Positions 43,019 through 53,032 of a stretch of DNA of 64,000 nt are shown piece by piece. Source of the DNA: Flavobacterium aquariorum (GTDB lineage Bacteria; Bacteroidota; Bacteroidia; Flavobacteriales; Flavobacteriaceae). Location: the NCBI RefSeq assembly GCF_003254745.1, contig NZ_QKXH01000008.1, positions 1 through 64,000 on the forward strand, given 5' to 3'. The notes under the pieces were generated by a model, which saw only the letters and a program-made list of their open reading frames with translations, made no database searches and had not been told where the DNA came from. The stretch's first letter is position 1; each line of letters opens with the position of its first letter. The translations under genes and the position numbers were made by a program.

Positions 43019-44605
43019 TTAGTTATAATTAGTGATATAAGCTACATTACCGACATTGATACGATTGACATGTATTTTATAATGCTTCAATCGTTGAATA
43101 AATTTTGTTTTACCAACTGGCTTATAGCCATCTTCAAGACAAAAACTTTTGTATTCTGGGTACAACTGAGAAATTAAAATGTAGTCGGTAGTTGAGGTTT
43201 TATATTCAAATTCCGTAATAAACAACTGAACACTATCACTTTGCTTTTCATAATCTGTTCGAGCATTATCAATAGCTTCACATTTGCTAAATTTCTTTTG
43301 CTCCAAAACCCTATCCAAACCATCTAAAACCCAGTTAAACACTCCCGACAATTCGTTTTTGATTATTCTATTGGCTAATCCTTTATCCTGTTTGTCTTCT
43401 GCTATTGTCACATCAAAACCGATAATTAAAAAACGTCTGAAATATGCATTTGTATGCTCAACGTCTTTTGGAAGTTCATTACAATTGAAAATTAGCTTTG
43501 CATAGTCACTTAATATAAACGGCTCTCCATAGGGCAAACGAGCTTCTATAGGTTCACCAGATGCCATTTGTTTAAATATATCTGTTTCAAGTTTGCCGTT
43601 AATCTCACTTGCATAGTTCACAAGTTTATTACCAATTTTGGCACGAAAATAACCGTTGTCATTAGTTAGATTTTGAAGTGAGAAGTTACTCACGTTTTTA
43701 CTTCCAAGTAATGCGTTGAGTATTTCGAAAAATACGCTTTTACCATTCGCTCCCGTACCGTAAAGAATTAGCATCTTTTCAAGTTTCAAAACGCTTGACT
43801 TAATAAAAATGTAACCACAATACTCAGCAAACACTTTCTGTTTATCCTTATCAGGCAACACTTCATCTAAATACTTTTGAAACTGAGGAGCAGTCGCCTC
43901 ATGGTAATACTCAAATGGTAATTGGTGAGTTACAAAATCTTTTCTTTCAAAGTCTCGCAATGCTCTCTTCGCTCCTTGAATTTCAAAAGTTCCGTTAACT
44001 AAATTAATTAGAACACTATCTGGTTTTTCTTTTGGAGAAGACAAATAAGCATCCGACATAAATTGTTTATGCAACTCATCTTTAAACGTATGAATCTTTC
44101 CTTTGAACTTTTCAACTCCCATTTTTAAGGCCACTCGACCTAAAAAAAACTGAAAACGTTCTTTATCTATTTCAGACCAATAACAACCGTTATACAAAAA
44201 AACATTACCGTTCTTTTTACAAAGTCCCCATTGATTCAATTCAGCAATTTTGAGAAGTTGCTCGATACAAATTATTAAATAATGGTTCTTGGTTGGTTGA
44301 AAATTCGACAGCCTGTTTTTCATCTCTTCAAATTCAACGCTTTGAGTATTTGTCAATGTCTCGCCATTTGAAATTTTTGTTTGAAATGAGATGTACTGCT
44401 TACTTTCTGGAAAGGCCAACACTTTAAAATCTATTGGACAAATACTTTCCAAAAGTTCACTTAAAATATCATCTGTATTTATTTGGTTCATTTCAGTAGT
44501 ATTTTTTAATTCTTCAATATTATTTGAAACAAGTTTCTTAAAGTCTTCTCTACCTTGAACAATCGACAATGATTTTTCGGTTCCATTGGTGTTTTCTATA
44601 CTCAT
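43019..44605 (-). CDS. P4-type primase-helicase (D5/DUF5906 family)
   Basis: A 528-aa replication protein. The helicase half has Walker A GTGANGKSVFFE (283-294), a D5 N-terminal-like region before it (LPFEYYHEATAP...QKVFAEYCGY), and LIFNCNELP and FRRFLIIGF as in superfamily 3 helicases of phage P4 and related satellites. It implies autonomous or excised replication of the island. It starts 4 nt after the HTH gene upstream (leftward reading), so they form one operon with the Toprim-like gene. Confidence 0.88.
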   Translation of the reverse strand: MSIENTNGTEKSLSIVQGREDFKKLVSNNIEELKNTTEMNQINTDDILSELLESICPIDFKVLAFPESKQYISFQTKISNGETLTNTQSVEFEEMKNRLSNFQPTKNHYLIICIEQLLKIAELNQWGLCKKNGNVFLYNGCYWSEIDKERFQFFLGRVALKMGVEKFKGKIHTFKDELHKQFMSDAYLSSPKEKPDSVLINLVNGTFEIQGAKRALRDFERKDFVTHQLPFEYYHEATAPQFQKYLDEVLPDKDKQKVFAEYCGYIFIKSSVLKLEKMLILYGTGANGKSVFFEILNALLGSKNVSNFSLQNLTNDNGYFRAKIGNKLVNYASEINGKLETDIFKQMASGEPIEARLPYGEPFILSDYAKLIFNCNELPKDVEHTNAYFRRFLIIGFDVTIAEDKQDKGLANRIIKNELSGVFNWVLDGLDRVLEQKKFSKCEAIDNARTDYEKQSDSVQLFITEFEYKTSTTDYILISQLYPEYKSFCLEDGYKPVGKTKFIQRLKHYKIHVNRINVGNVAYITNYN

Positions 44606-44609
44606 AATA

Positions 44610-44876
44610 CTAGTGATTAATTGGTGTAACTGACTCTAAAACCTCTGACTTTTTATACAAAACCCTATTGCCTATTCCGTAGGATTTTAATCTACCTGAC
44701 TTTGTATGCTTGTGTAAAGTCGACAAATTGCAATGCAAGAGCGCACATGCTTCTTTTCTACCTATTAATTCGTTTGTTACATGCTGAGGTTCGGCCAATG
44801 GTTTTTGCAATAATGGTTTTAGAGCTTCTGCTAATTGCTCAATCGTAATGCCGTTTAGTAAAATTTGTGCTGTCAT
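44610..44876 (-). CDS. Excisionase-type HTH protein
   Basis: An 88-aa protein with a MerR/excisionase-like winged HTH in the second half: LIGRKEACALLHCNLSTLHK, then KSGRLKSYGIGNRVLYKKSEV (HTH_17 pattern). The N-terminal half is a short helix. It is the first gene of the leftward replication operon and probably serves as a directionality or replication-control factor. Confidence 0.88.
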   Translation of the reverse strand: MTAQILLNGITIEQLAEALKPLLQKPLAEPQHVTNELIGRKEACALLHCNLSTLHKHTKSGRLKSYGIGNRVLYKKSEVLESVTPINH

Positions 44877-45171
44877 AGTATTTTCTTTTTAAATGCTCTG
44901 CAAAGGTTTATTAGGGATTTTTTAGGGTTTCCCTAATTCGCACACCCAAAACTTAACCACTTGATTTTATTGACAATAGGTGCAATAATTTATTTTGCAT
45001 TTATTCTATACTTAGTTGAAAATTGAACTCAACTAAGACCCTATAAAAAATAAAAACAGTTTTTTTTACTCAAAGGGCAACTTTTTTAAAAGTTTCACAT
45101 ATTTATATATGACAGCAGACATAACCCAAGAGATTAGCAACCTCTCTTGACCTTATTATATCCAAATTAGA
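44877..45171. other. Divergent control region of the replication genes
   Basis: 295 bp between the leftward HTH-primase operon and the rightward Rep-like gene. It contains TTAGGGATTTTTTAGGGTTT (direct AGGG steps, about 44910), T-tracts, and an AGAGATTAGC..CTCTCTTG stem near 45128. A position between replication genes makes it a candidate origin; no iterons are evident. Confidence 0.35.
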
Positions 45172-45744
45172 ATGAAAGAAAAGTTTAATGAATTAATCAA
45201 CAATGCAAATAGTAAAAGATACAAGACCTATTATAAGCTTAACCAACTACCGCAAATAACAGGACTATCAATAAGAATGTTGAAATACAAAATGATTAAA
45301 ATCAAAGAAAAATATGCAGGAGTAACTAGTTTATTAGATAAAGATGGTAAGCAATGGAAAATACATTACTCAATCGTTAACGAGTTTATGCCAATCAACA
45401 AACGAAAAACTTATACTGAGAACAACTATGATTGGCAAACTTTCGTGAGTTGGAATCCTTTTGAAAACTATGACAAGGAATACCATCAAGAACTGATTTA
45501 CCAGATAAAAAGTGAAATGCCAGACAACTATATTAAGTACACTATAGAACTGGACGGAAGAGGATTCAACCATGTTCACTTTATCACAGATAGTCGATTA
45601 CTCGAAGCGAAAGCAATAGTTGAAAATGTGATTTATAAGTACTTTTCCTGGAACGAAATCTCTTTTGAAGCCACAAGCATAACGAACAAATATAATAGCG
45701 TAAACTACGCTAATAAAGCCCCAATAATAACAGAAATAATATAA
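45172..45744 (+). CDS. Putative HUH-type replication/nicking protein
   Basis: A 190-aa protein without a family I can name firmly. The first 75 residues include an HTH-like stretch (LNQLPQITGLSIRMLKYKMI). The second half shows the order expected of a rolling-circle Rep: an aromatic strand (YDWQTFVSW, 86-94), a hydrophobic-H-x-H motif in FNHVHFITD (HVH 134-136), and YANK (179-182), a YxxK nucleophile motif. It is therefore a HUH endonuclease candidate (inference). It reads away from the primase operon. Confidence 0.5.
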   Translation: MKEKFNELINNANSKRYKTYYKLNQLPQITGLSIRMLKYKMIKIKEKYAGVTSLLDKDGKQWKIHYSIVNEFMPINKRKTYTENNYDWQTFVSWNPFENYDKEYHQELIYQIKSEMPDNYIKYTIELDGRGFNHVHFITDSRLLEAKAIVENVIYKYFSWNEISFEATSITNKYNSVNYANKAPIITEII

Positions 45745-45751
45745 TATTACA

Positions 45752-45955
45752 ATGAAAGAATATGAAATAACAAATTTTAATTTCAGTCCACACTTACGAG
45801 AATTACTGAAAAACTATTGTGAACTACAATATGAAGAAAATTCAATAACCGATGATTGGCACTTGTGGCAAGAATACCAATTATTACTAAAAGACAATAA
45901 ATTGAATCTGCTTTTTGAAGCGGAATGTTTCCTAAATAAATTGAAAGATGAATAG
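45752..45955 (+). CDS. Hypothetical small acidic protein
   Basis: A 67-aa protein 7 nt after the Rep-like gene, with charged, Leu/Trp-rich helices (LRELLKNYCELQYEEN; DDWHLWQEYQLLLK). No family recognised. Its stop overlaps the next small gene, supporting a real operon. Confidence 0.55.
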   Translation: MKEYEITNFNFSPHLRELLKNYCELQYEENSITDDWHLWQEYQLLLKDNKLNLLFEAECFLNKLKDE

Positions 45956-46103
45956 TATTGACGATAAAATACGACTTAAACAGATGGAAATTAGTATTGA
46001 AGAAAATCCAGAACGGAAAGCTGAATTACACATCCAATTGACCAAGCTCCAATTTCAGAAAGAAATCGCTGTTATCAGAAAAAAAATAGAACAGTTGGGA
46101 TAG
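45948..46103 (+). CDS. Hypothetical 51-aa helical protein
   Basis: Begins inside the end of the previous gene (GATGAATAG overlap). It encodes a single amphipathic, probably coiled-coil helix (MNSIDDKIRLKQMEISIEEN, later LTKLQFQKEIAVIRKKIEQL). Small overlapping genes after Rep genes are common in element backbones; function unknown. Confidence 0.5.
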   Translation: MNSIDDKIRLKQMEISIEENPERKAELHIQLTKLQFQKEIAVIRKKIEQLG

Positions 46104-46466
46104 CCCTCCCCGTCCTCCCTGCTCATAGGATTATGATTATCACTCGTTACCTCCCTCAGAATAACCAAAAAAACATTGTTTTAATGGGGTAGTCGATGAG
46201 GTTCGGAAAATTTTTTTTCTGGAATTCCCCCCTCCCTTTTTGTACCTATATGCTCCTGTATTTACTCCAACGTTTTATTTAAAAAAGCCACTATTTACTA
46301 TCAATAGTGGCTTTTTTATTGATGATGCTCGTGAATCGTTTTAATTAATTAGAAATAATATTTTCAATGTATATAAAATGATATTTTGAATTAGTTATAA
46401 AACTATAATTTAAAATACTATAAACAGTAAAAATTTTTACCTTTAGAGCTAAAATCACAAAGAAAT
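46104..46466. other. Spacer between replication and cargo modules
   Basis: No gene. Contains pyrimidine-rich CCCTCCCCGTCCTCCC (46103 on) and CCCCCCTCCC (about 46228), strong for this AT-rich DNA; a terminator (46281-46317); and the upstream region of the methyltransferase gene with a -7-like TACCTTTA near 46438. The base composition break may mark a cargo insertion boundary. Confidence 0.45.
46281..46317. terminator. Terminator between Rep-like and methyltransferase genes
   Basis: Perfect 14-bp stem AAAAAAGCCACTAT / ATAGTGGCTTTTTT with a 9-nt loop; T-runs both ways. Confidence 0.9.
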
Positions 46467-49400
46467 ATGCACATCGATAATCTCATCCACAATTTTAGCT
46501 CAAAAATTTTAACTCAATATTTAAGAAGCAAAATACCAACGTTTAAACCAGATGATGAAGATTTAAGTCATTTGTTTGAAGATGAGGTTTTTGAAAAATA
46601 CGAATCAATTGAGAAAATTGGTGAGGCTAATCTTAATGGTGATGACCTACTTGTAATATTGTCTAAAACTACTGACTCTTTAACAGAAAAGTCTGGAAAG
46701 AAAAATCAATACGAAATAGCAAAAAAAATATTAAAAGAAGAGAGTAAGGATGCCTCTATTTTTGTATTTTATGATGATGAAGGCAACTTTAGATTCAGTT
46801 TGGTAAATACAAACTATTTAGGTAAGAAGCGAAATTATTCAGACTTTAAACGGTACACATATTTTGTAGATAAAAACAAATCAAACAAAACTTTTATAAA
46901 ACAAGTTGGAGAATGTAGTTTCAACTCACTTGATGAAATTATAAAAGCTTTTAGTGTTGAGCCATTAAATAAACTATTTTATCAAGAAGTATCTAAAGCA
47001 TTTTATGAATTAATTGGTGGTAAAATCAGCATCGCTAGTAAGAAATATGATTTTACTGCTGTTTTAGAATTACCATCAACTCCATTAGCAAATCGAAAAA
47101 TTTATCAAGAGTTTTCGGTAAGGTTAATCGGTAGAATGATATTTTGTTGGTTTTTGAAGAATAAAAAATCCCCAAATAAACTACCTCTTATACCTGAAAA
47201 TTGGTTGCAATCAGACACGGTTCAACTTTTAAGTAATGGTGGATTTAACTATTATCATGATTATTTAGAAAAGTTGTTTTTTCTTATTCTTAATAAAAAG
47301 CAAGATGAAAGAACAATTTATGATTTACCTGATGGCCACGACATCATTCCATTTTTAAATGGCGGATTGTTTGAACCTCATGTCGATGATTTTTTTCCTA
47401 GAGACAGTAACGGTATTCATAAAGTTGCTCATAATCTAAGAATACCTAATGAATGGTTTTTTAAGTTCTTTCAAGTTTTAGAACAATTTAATTTTACTAT
47501 TGATGAGAACAGTCTTAACGATGCTGAGGTAAGTATTGACCCAGAAATGTTAGGAACTATTTTTGAAAATCTTTTGGCAGAAATAGACCCAGATACCGAA
47601 AAAAGTGCCCGAAAATCAACGGGAAGTTTTTATACACCTAGAGAAATTGTTGATTATATGGTGGAACAATCTATCAATCAATATTTGAAGACAAAAACGT
47701 CAATAGTTGATGAGGTTGCTTTACAAGACCTATACAAAGAAGGTGGTATTAATGAATTTGATGAAGAACAAACGATTGAAATTTTAGAAGCACTTAATAT
47801 CGTTAAAATCTTAGACCCTGCCTGTGGTTCGGGAGCATTCCCGATGGGAGCATTACATAAAATCATAACTATTTTACATAAACTTGACCCTGATGCAATT
47901 TGGTGGAAGGAAAAGCAAATTAAAAATATCCCTAATGCATTGGCTAGAAAGTATATGCAAGAACATTTGGATTCTAAAAGCCCAGATTACATCAGAAAAT
48001 TGGGAGTAATACAAAACTCTATCTATGGTGTGGATTTACAACCGATAGCTACTGAAATTTCTAAACTGCGAAGTTTTTTATCTTTAGTTATTGACGAAAG
48101 TATCTATGATAATGCAGAAAACAGAGGGATTGAGCCTTTACCAAACCTTGAATTTAAATTTGTAACAGCGAATACACTAATTGGGCTACCTGAAGACGGT
48201 GGACAGCAAGGAATGTTTGATAAATTTGAAGAGCTTCAACTATTAGAACAATTGAGAGGAGATTACCTACAAAGTTCAGGTAAAAAGAAGTCGGATATTA
48301 AAGAACGTTTCTCTAGAGTGCAAAAAAAAGCATTTAGTTCTCAAAATAATTTGTTTGCCGACCACGAAAGTAGAAGTTTTAAATTAATGAGTTGGAATCC
48401 ATTTGGAGATGAAGCATCAACATGGTTTGACCCTCAATGGATGTTTGGAATAGAAAAATTTGACATTGTTATTGGTAATCCTCCTTATGTTTATACTAGA
48501 GATGTAAATTTTGGGAGTGGTTTTAAGGATTATGTTAATAAGGAATATTTTTCAAGAATTGCATTGCCTGAAAAATCTAAGTCTCGACAAGCAGGAAAAA
48601 TTAACTTATTCGCTATTTTTTTACTTTTAGGTAAAAAATTAATTAGTAATACAGGGACACTTACATATATAATCCCAAATAATATTTTAAGAGGTACTGT
48701 TTATGATGTTATTAGATTTGATATATTAAATAAAAATAACATTATCTCGATTGTTGACTTAGGAGCTGGAATTTTTAATAAAGTAACTGCTTCTACGATT
48801 GTCTTTCAAATTGGAAACAAAGCAGTGGGAAGTGACATGGCCAATGTAATTACGGATGTGAAATCTCTTGTAAACGGAGATTATCATGAAAAGAAAATTC
48901 ATCAAAGTGTATTTTTGAATAACACAAGTTACACGTTTAACATAATGTTAGATGAGGAGCAAACAAATTTATCTAATAAGATTAGTAATTCAAAAAATGA
49001 TTTTGGCAATTATTGTATTGATATTATAGAAGGAATTGTAGCTCATAAACATTTAATTTTTGAGACAAGAGAAGAGAATTCTTTCGATTTAATCGAAGGA
49101 AAGGACATTAAAAGATTTAATATAAGAGAATGTTCGAATTTTATAGTTTGGAATAAAAAAGAAATTCATCGTACTAGACCAGAATATCTTTGGGAAGAAG
49201 AAAAAAAGATTGTTATGCAAAGAATAAGTGGTGGGAAAATGCCTCTTGTAGCTGCAATTGACTTAATGAAAAGAAAATCATTTGCTTCAACTAATAATAT
49301 AGTTCTTAAAAAAGAATATCGAGAGTATTATGAATTTATAACTTGTTTGTTAAATTCAAAATTAATTAACTGGTTTTATGCTAATAACTTTTCAAATAAT

Positions 49401-49661
49401 TCTGATTTAACTGTAAATATTTCAAAAACATTTCTAGAGACCTTACCGATAAAATTAATAGAAGTATCTAAGTTAAATATTTTTAAAGAATTGTATTCTA
49501 ATTTAGAAAAAAAGTATGGCACTGATGAATTTAAAATTGAATACAACAAGCTAAACTTATTCGTTTATAAGTTATATGATTTAAATCACGATGAAGTTCT
49601 ATTAATAGATTCTACACTAGAATTAAGCAAAGATGAATATGAAAGCATTATAATTGAGTAA
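46467..49661 (+). CDS. Large DNA adenine methyltransferase (Eco57I/PglX-like)
   Basis: A 1064-aa protein. The central methyltransferase has GSFYTPREIVDYM (386-398), SAM-binding motif I DPACGSGAF (450-458) and catalytic NPPY (671-674), the N6-adenine class. The long N-terminal part (1-380) has no clear nuclease motif to my eye, and the C-terminal 350 residues look like a target-recognition region, as in type IIG and PglX enzymes. Its TAA/TGA region overlaps the start of the PLD-helicase (shared base 49661), so the two form one restriction-like unit. Confidence 0.85.
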   Translation: MHIDNLIHNFSSKILTQYLRSKIPTFKPDDEDLSHLFEDEVFEKYESIEKIGEANLNGDDLLVILSKTTDSLTEKSGKKNQYEIAKKILKEESKDASIFVFYDDEGNFRFSLVNTNYLGKKRNYSDFKRYTYFVDKNKSNKTFIKQVGECSFNSLDEIIKAFSVEPLNKLFYQEVSKAFYELIGGKISIASKKYDFTAVLELPSTPLANRKIYQEFSVRLIGRMIFCWFLKNKKSPNKLPLIPENWLQSDTVQLLSNGGFNYYHDYLEKLFFLILNKKQDERTIYDLPDGHDIIPFLNGGLFEPHVDDFFPRDSNGIHKVAHNLRIPNEWFFKFFQVLEQFNFTIDENSLNDAEVSIDPEMLGTIFENLLAEIDPDTEKSARKSTGSFYTPREIVDYMVEQSINQYLKTKTSIVDEVALQDLYKEGGINEFDEEQTIEILEALNIVKILDPACGSGAFPMGALHKIITILHKLDPDAIWWKEKQIKNIPNALARKYMQEHLDSKSPDYIRKLGVIQNSIYGVDLQPIATEISKLRSFLSLVIDESIYDNAENRGIEPLPNLEFKFVTANTLIGLPEDGGQQGMFDKFEELQLLEQLRGDYLQSSGKKKSDIKERFSRVQKKAFSSQNNLFADHESRSFKLMSWNPFGDEASTWFDPQWMFGIEKFDIVIGNPPYVYTRDVNFGSGFKDYVNKEYFSRIALPEKSKSRQAGKINLFAIFLLLGKKLISNTGTLTYIIPNNILRGTVYDVIRFDILNKNNIISIVDLGAGIFNKVTASTIVFQIGNKAVGSDMANVITDVKSLVNGDYHEKKIHQSVFLNNTSYTFNIMLDEEQTNLSNKISNSKNDFGNYCIDIIEGIVAHKHLIFETREENSFDLIEGKDIKRFNIRECSNFIVWNKKEIHRTRPEYLWEEEKKIVMQRISGGKMPLVAAIDLMKRKSFASTNNIVLKKEYREYYEFITCLLNSKLINWFYANNFSNNSDLTVNISKTFLETLPIKLIEVSKLNIFKELYSNLEKKYGTDEFKIEYNKLNLFVYKLYDLNHDEVLLIDSTLELSKDEYESIIIE

Positions 49662-52600
49662 TGAGTAATAATTTTATAACAAACAACGGAGATAATGCTA
49701 CACTAAAAAAACGATTAGAAACCTTAATATCTGCAAGTAAAGAATTAAAGTTTTTAGTTGGTTTTTTTTATTTTTCAGGATGGCAAGAAATATATCAGAA
49801 ACTAGAGTCTAATCCAGATGTAACGATAAAAATACTAGTTGGTTTACAAGTCGATAAATACTTGTCTAACATTGTTGAGGTAGGTGTAAAAGATGATAGT
49901 TTAAGCCAAGAAGAGTATTTTACCCAGTTCATGAAATCGATGGGTTATGCTATTAACAATGCAGACATGGATAATGAGGCTTTTTATAATCAAATTGCTT
50001 TTTTCATTCAGTTGTTAGAAGACGGACGTTTGATAATTCGTAAGACTCTAAATCCTAATCATGCTAAATTATACTTGTTTAAACTAAATGAATCTCAAAT
50101 TTTAAAACAAGGTTTTATTACAGGAAGTAGTAATTTAACTAAAGCAGGTTTGCAAGGCCAAGAAGAATTTAATGTTGAGATTAAAGATTATGGTTTTGAA
50201 AGTGCCGAAAAGTATTTTGATGATTTATGGCTACTATCAATACCAATTACCGAAGCTCATAATGGTTCTCAAATTATCATAGATTTTTTAAAAAACAAGA
50301 GTCAAGCTTCGCTTATAACTCCATACGAGGCCTATGCACTTATCCTAAAAACCTACCTAGAACTGCAAGAAGCAAAGAAAATAAATAGTGCCGTAGACCG
50401 ACTTTTAGAGAGTAATGGATTCGAAAAATATCAATATCAACTAGATGCTGTTAACCAAGCGTTGAGTATTATTGAAACTTATAATGGTGTAATAATAGCC
50501 GATGTGGTAGGATTGGGTAAAAGTATTATTGCGTCATTGATTGCCAATCAAATAGGTAAAAGAGGACTTATACTTTGTCCTCCAGGTTTAATTGGAAGCA
50601 AAAAAGAAGGCACTGGATGGTGGGAGTATAAAAATAAATTCAAGCTTCATAATTGGGATATCGCAAGTTCTGGTAATTTAGAAAATGAAGCGGAAAGCAT
50701 ATTAAATAATAGCCTTGATTATGAGGTAATTATTGTAGACGAAGCTCATAAATTTAGAAACCAAGATACATCAGCTTACGAAGCTTTGTTAGATGTTTGT
50801 AGAGGAAAAAAAGTGATACTTCTTACTGCTACTCCGTTTAATAATTCTCCTGCAGATATATTTTCATTACTAAAATTATTTATAATACCTGGTCAATCTG
50901 GTATAACATTAGAACAAGATTTAGAAGGCAGGTTTAACGCTTATAACTATCGTTTTAAACGCTTATCTAATATAATTAAGTATCATCAGTCTTTAAATCC
51001 AGAAAAGCTTAGAAAAGCTGAAAATGATTATACTAAGTTATTTGGATTTGAGCCTCCAATTGATATTCATATTGTAAGACAAAATGTTAGTGCGATGGCT
51101 AATGATATTAAAAACATCATTACTCCAGTTGTATTGAGACGAAACAGATTGGATTTAAAGACAGATTTTGAATATAAAAATGAAATTCAAAACCTATCAA
51201 CAGTTAAAGACCCAGAAGAACAATTTTTTGCATTATCTAAAGAGCAATCAGATTTTTACAATAGAATTATCACCGATTATTTTAGTGAAGAAGGTAATTT
51301 TAGCGGAGCTATATACAAACCTTTTGAATATGAGAATAAGCTAAAAGACGAAGATAAATTAAGTGAGGATGACAACCGAGCACTTCAACAACAAAGGAAT
51401 TTATATGACTTTATGAGAAGATTATTGGTGAAACGATTTGAGAGTTCGTTTGGTGCTTTCGAAAAAAGTATTGAGCGATTTTTAAGAACGCATAAAATGG
51501 TACTTTCTTTCATTGAGCATTCCGATAGGTACGTCATGGATAGAAAAGTTATTGAATACATTTATGATGATGAAGATGGTGCTGACGATTTTACGTTTGA
51601 AGCAATTAAGGATGCATTAGAAAAATTTGAAAAAAATGCTGAATTCAAGAAGAAACCTAAACATACCAAAATCTACGAGGTTGATAAGTTTGAATTTAGA
51701 GATAAGTTTTTAACCGACATTAAAAATGATATTAAATTATTTGAAAGAATCAATGATGAGGTTAAAGGATTGCAGTTAGTCCAAAATGACCCAAAACGAA
51801 AAGCTGTATTAGAAACTATCAAAAATGTCATTAAAAATGAGCATTCACCACGAAGGAAAGTGATACTGTTTACAGAATATACCGATACAGTTAGACATTT
51901 GAAAACTTTGTTTGAGAAGGAATTAGGTGGTAGAGCTATGTTTTGTGATGGTAGTATCACTAAGAATTTTGCACTGGAGTTGAATGCAAATTTTGATGCG
52001 AAATATAAAAACAAAGTTGATGATTTTGATGTTCTAATAACAAGTGATAAACTTTCTGAGGGGTACAACTTAAATAGAGCAGGCTTAATTATTAATTATG
52101 ATATTCCTTGGAATCCTACAAGAGTTATTCAACGTGTTGGAAGGATAAATAGAATGAGTGCGAAGGTATTTGATGAATTACATATTTACAATTTCTTTCC
52201 AACTGAACAAGGTGCAGATATTGTAAAAAGTCGAGAAATAGCACAACAAAAAATGTTTTTGATTCATAGTGCATTAGGTGAAGATTCTAAAATGTTTGAT
52301 GCAGATGAAAAACCAACAGCAAGTGGACTGTTTGTAAAAATGAGTCAGAATCCAGAAGAACATGAGGAATTAAGTATAAATACAATAATCAGAAATGATT
52401 ATAATGAAGTGCTTAATAACCATCCAGAAGTAATTGAAAAAATTAAAAAATTACCAAACAGAACAAAAACTGCAAAGTTGTATACTGAAAATAATACCGT
52501 TGTGCTTCGAAAAAAAGGAATGGCTTTATTTTCAATTGTTCACCAATTTGACCAAGAAAAGCTTGAAGGGAAACCAACCGAAAAAACTTTCGAAGAATTA

Positions 52601-53032
52601 TTACAACATGTTAAGTGTACGTTTGAAGAAGAACGACAATCCTTAACGCATAAATTCTGGAGGTCTTATGAAGAAATTAAAGAGTTTAAACCTAAATATA
52701 GCACTGGTAAATCTGAGGCAACTTTAGAGGTTAAGGCGAATACTTCTTTAAAATCATTACTAAAAGTTAAACAAGATAATTTAGACCAAAACCTAATTTC
52801 ATTTATTGATACTCTTTTGAAAGATATTAAAAAATACAAAACACTTTCAAAATTCACTCTTAGAAGATTGATTTTAGGTGAAGGAAAGAACAGTTATGAT
52901 GAGCTAGTAATTAATATAATTGAATTAAAACGTAAACTTGGAGCCGACTATCTTGATGTTATATTAGCTAAAAGTAGTCATATTGAAAATGATGTTATTA
53001 TAGCAGTTAGTAACATCAATGAATCAGTATAA
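49661..53032 (+). CDS. PLD-nuclease/SF2 helicase fusion
   Basis: A 1123-aa protein. N-terminal phospholipase D-type nuclease: NHAKLYLFK (HxK at 134-136) and GSSNLT (155-160), as in PLD nucleases that dimerise to give two HKD sites. Then a superfamily 2, SNF2-like motor: QYQLDAV (Q motif region), Walker A ADVVGLGKSI (280-289), VDEAHKFRN, LLTATPFNNSP, and motif VI RVIQRVGRINRM. Coupled by overlap to the methyltransferase. Together they look like modification plus translocating restriction, without HsdS/HsdR or BREX/DISARM core genes nearby. Confidence 0.85.
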   Translation: MSNNFITNNGDNATLKKRLETLISASKELKFLVGFFYFSGWQEIYQKLESNPDVTIKILVGLQVDKYLSNIVEVGVKDDSLSQEEYFTQFMKSMGYAINNADMDNEAFYNQIAFFIQLLEDGRLIIRKTLNPNHAKLYLFKLNESQILKQGFITGSSNLTKAGLQGQEEFNVEIKDYGFESAEKYFDDLWLLSIPITEAHNGSQIIIDFLKNKSQASLITPYEAYALILKTYLELQEAKKINSAVDRLLESNGFEKYQYQLDAVNQALSIIETYNGVIIADVVGLGKSIIASLIANQIGKRGLILCPPGLIGSKKEGTGWWEYKNKFKLHNWDIASSGNLENEAESILNNSLDYEVIIVDEAHKFRNQDTSAYEALLDVCRGKKVILLTATPFNNSPADIFSLLKLFIIPGQSGITLEQDLEGRFNAYNYRFKRLSNIIKYHQSLNPEKLRKAENDYTKLFGFEPPIDIHIVRQNVSAMANDIKNIITPVVLRRNRLDLKTDFEYKNEIQNLSTVKDPEEQFFALSKEQSDFYNRIITDYFSEEGNFSGAIYKPFEYENKLKDEDKLSEDDNRALQQQRNLYDFMRRLLVKRFESSFGAFEKSIERFLRTHKMVLSFIEHSDRYVMDRKVIEYIYDDEDGADDFTFEAIKDALEKFEKNAEFKKKPKHTKIYEVDKFEFRDKFLTDIKNDIKLFERINDEVKGLQLVQNDPKRKAVLETIKNVIKNEHSPRRKVILFTEYTDTVRHLKTLFEKELGGRAMFCDGSITKNFALELNANFDAKYKNKVDDFDVLITSDKLSEGYNLNRAGLIINYDIPWNPTRVIQRVGRINRMSAKVFDELHIYNFFPTEQGADIVKSREIAQQKMFLIHSALGEDSKMFDADEKPTASGLFVKMSQNPEEHEELSINTIIRNDYNEVLNNHPEVIEKIKKLPNRTKTAKLYTENNTVVLRKKGMALFSIVHQFDQEKLEGKPTEKTFEELLQHVKCTFEEERQSLTHKFWRSYEEIKEFKPKYSTGKSEATLEVKANTSLKSLLKVKQDNLDQNLISFIDTLLKDIKKYKTLSKFTLRRLILGEGKNSYDELVINIIELKRKLGADYLDVILAKSSHIENDVIIAVSNINESV

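Noticed and set aside
46467-53032. Type I restriction-modification, BREX or DISARM locus
   Set aside because: No HsdS or HsdR, no BrxA/B/C/L, and no DrmA/DrmB; only a methyltransferase and a PLD-helicase are present.
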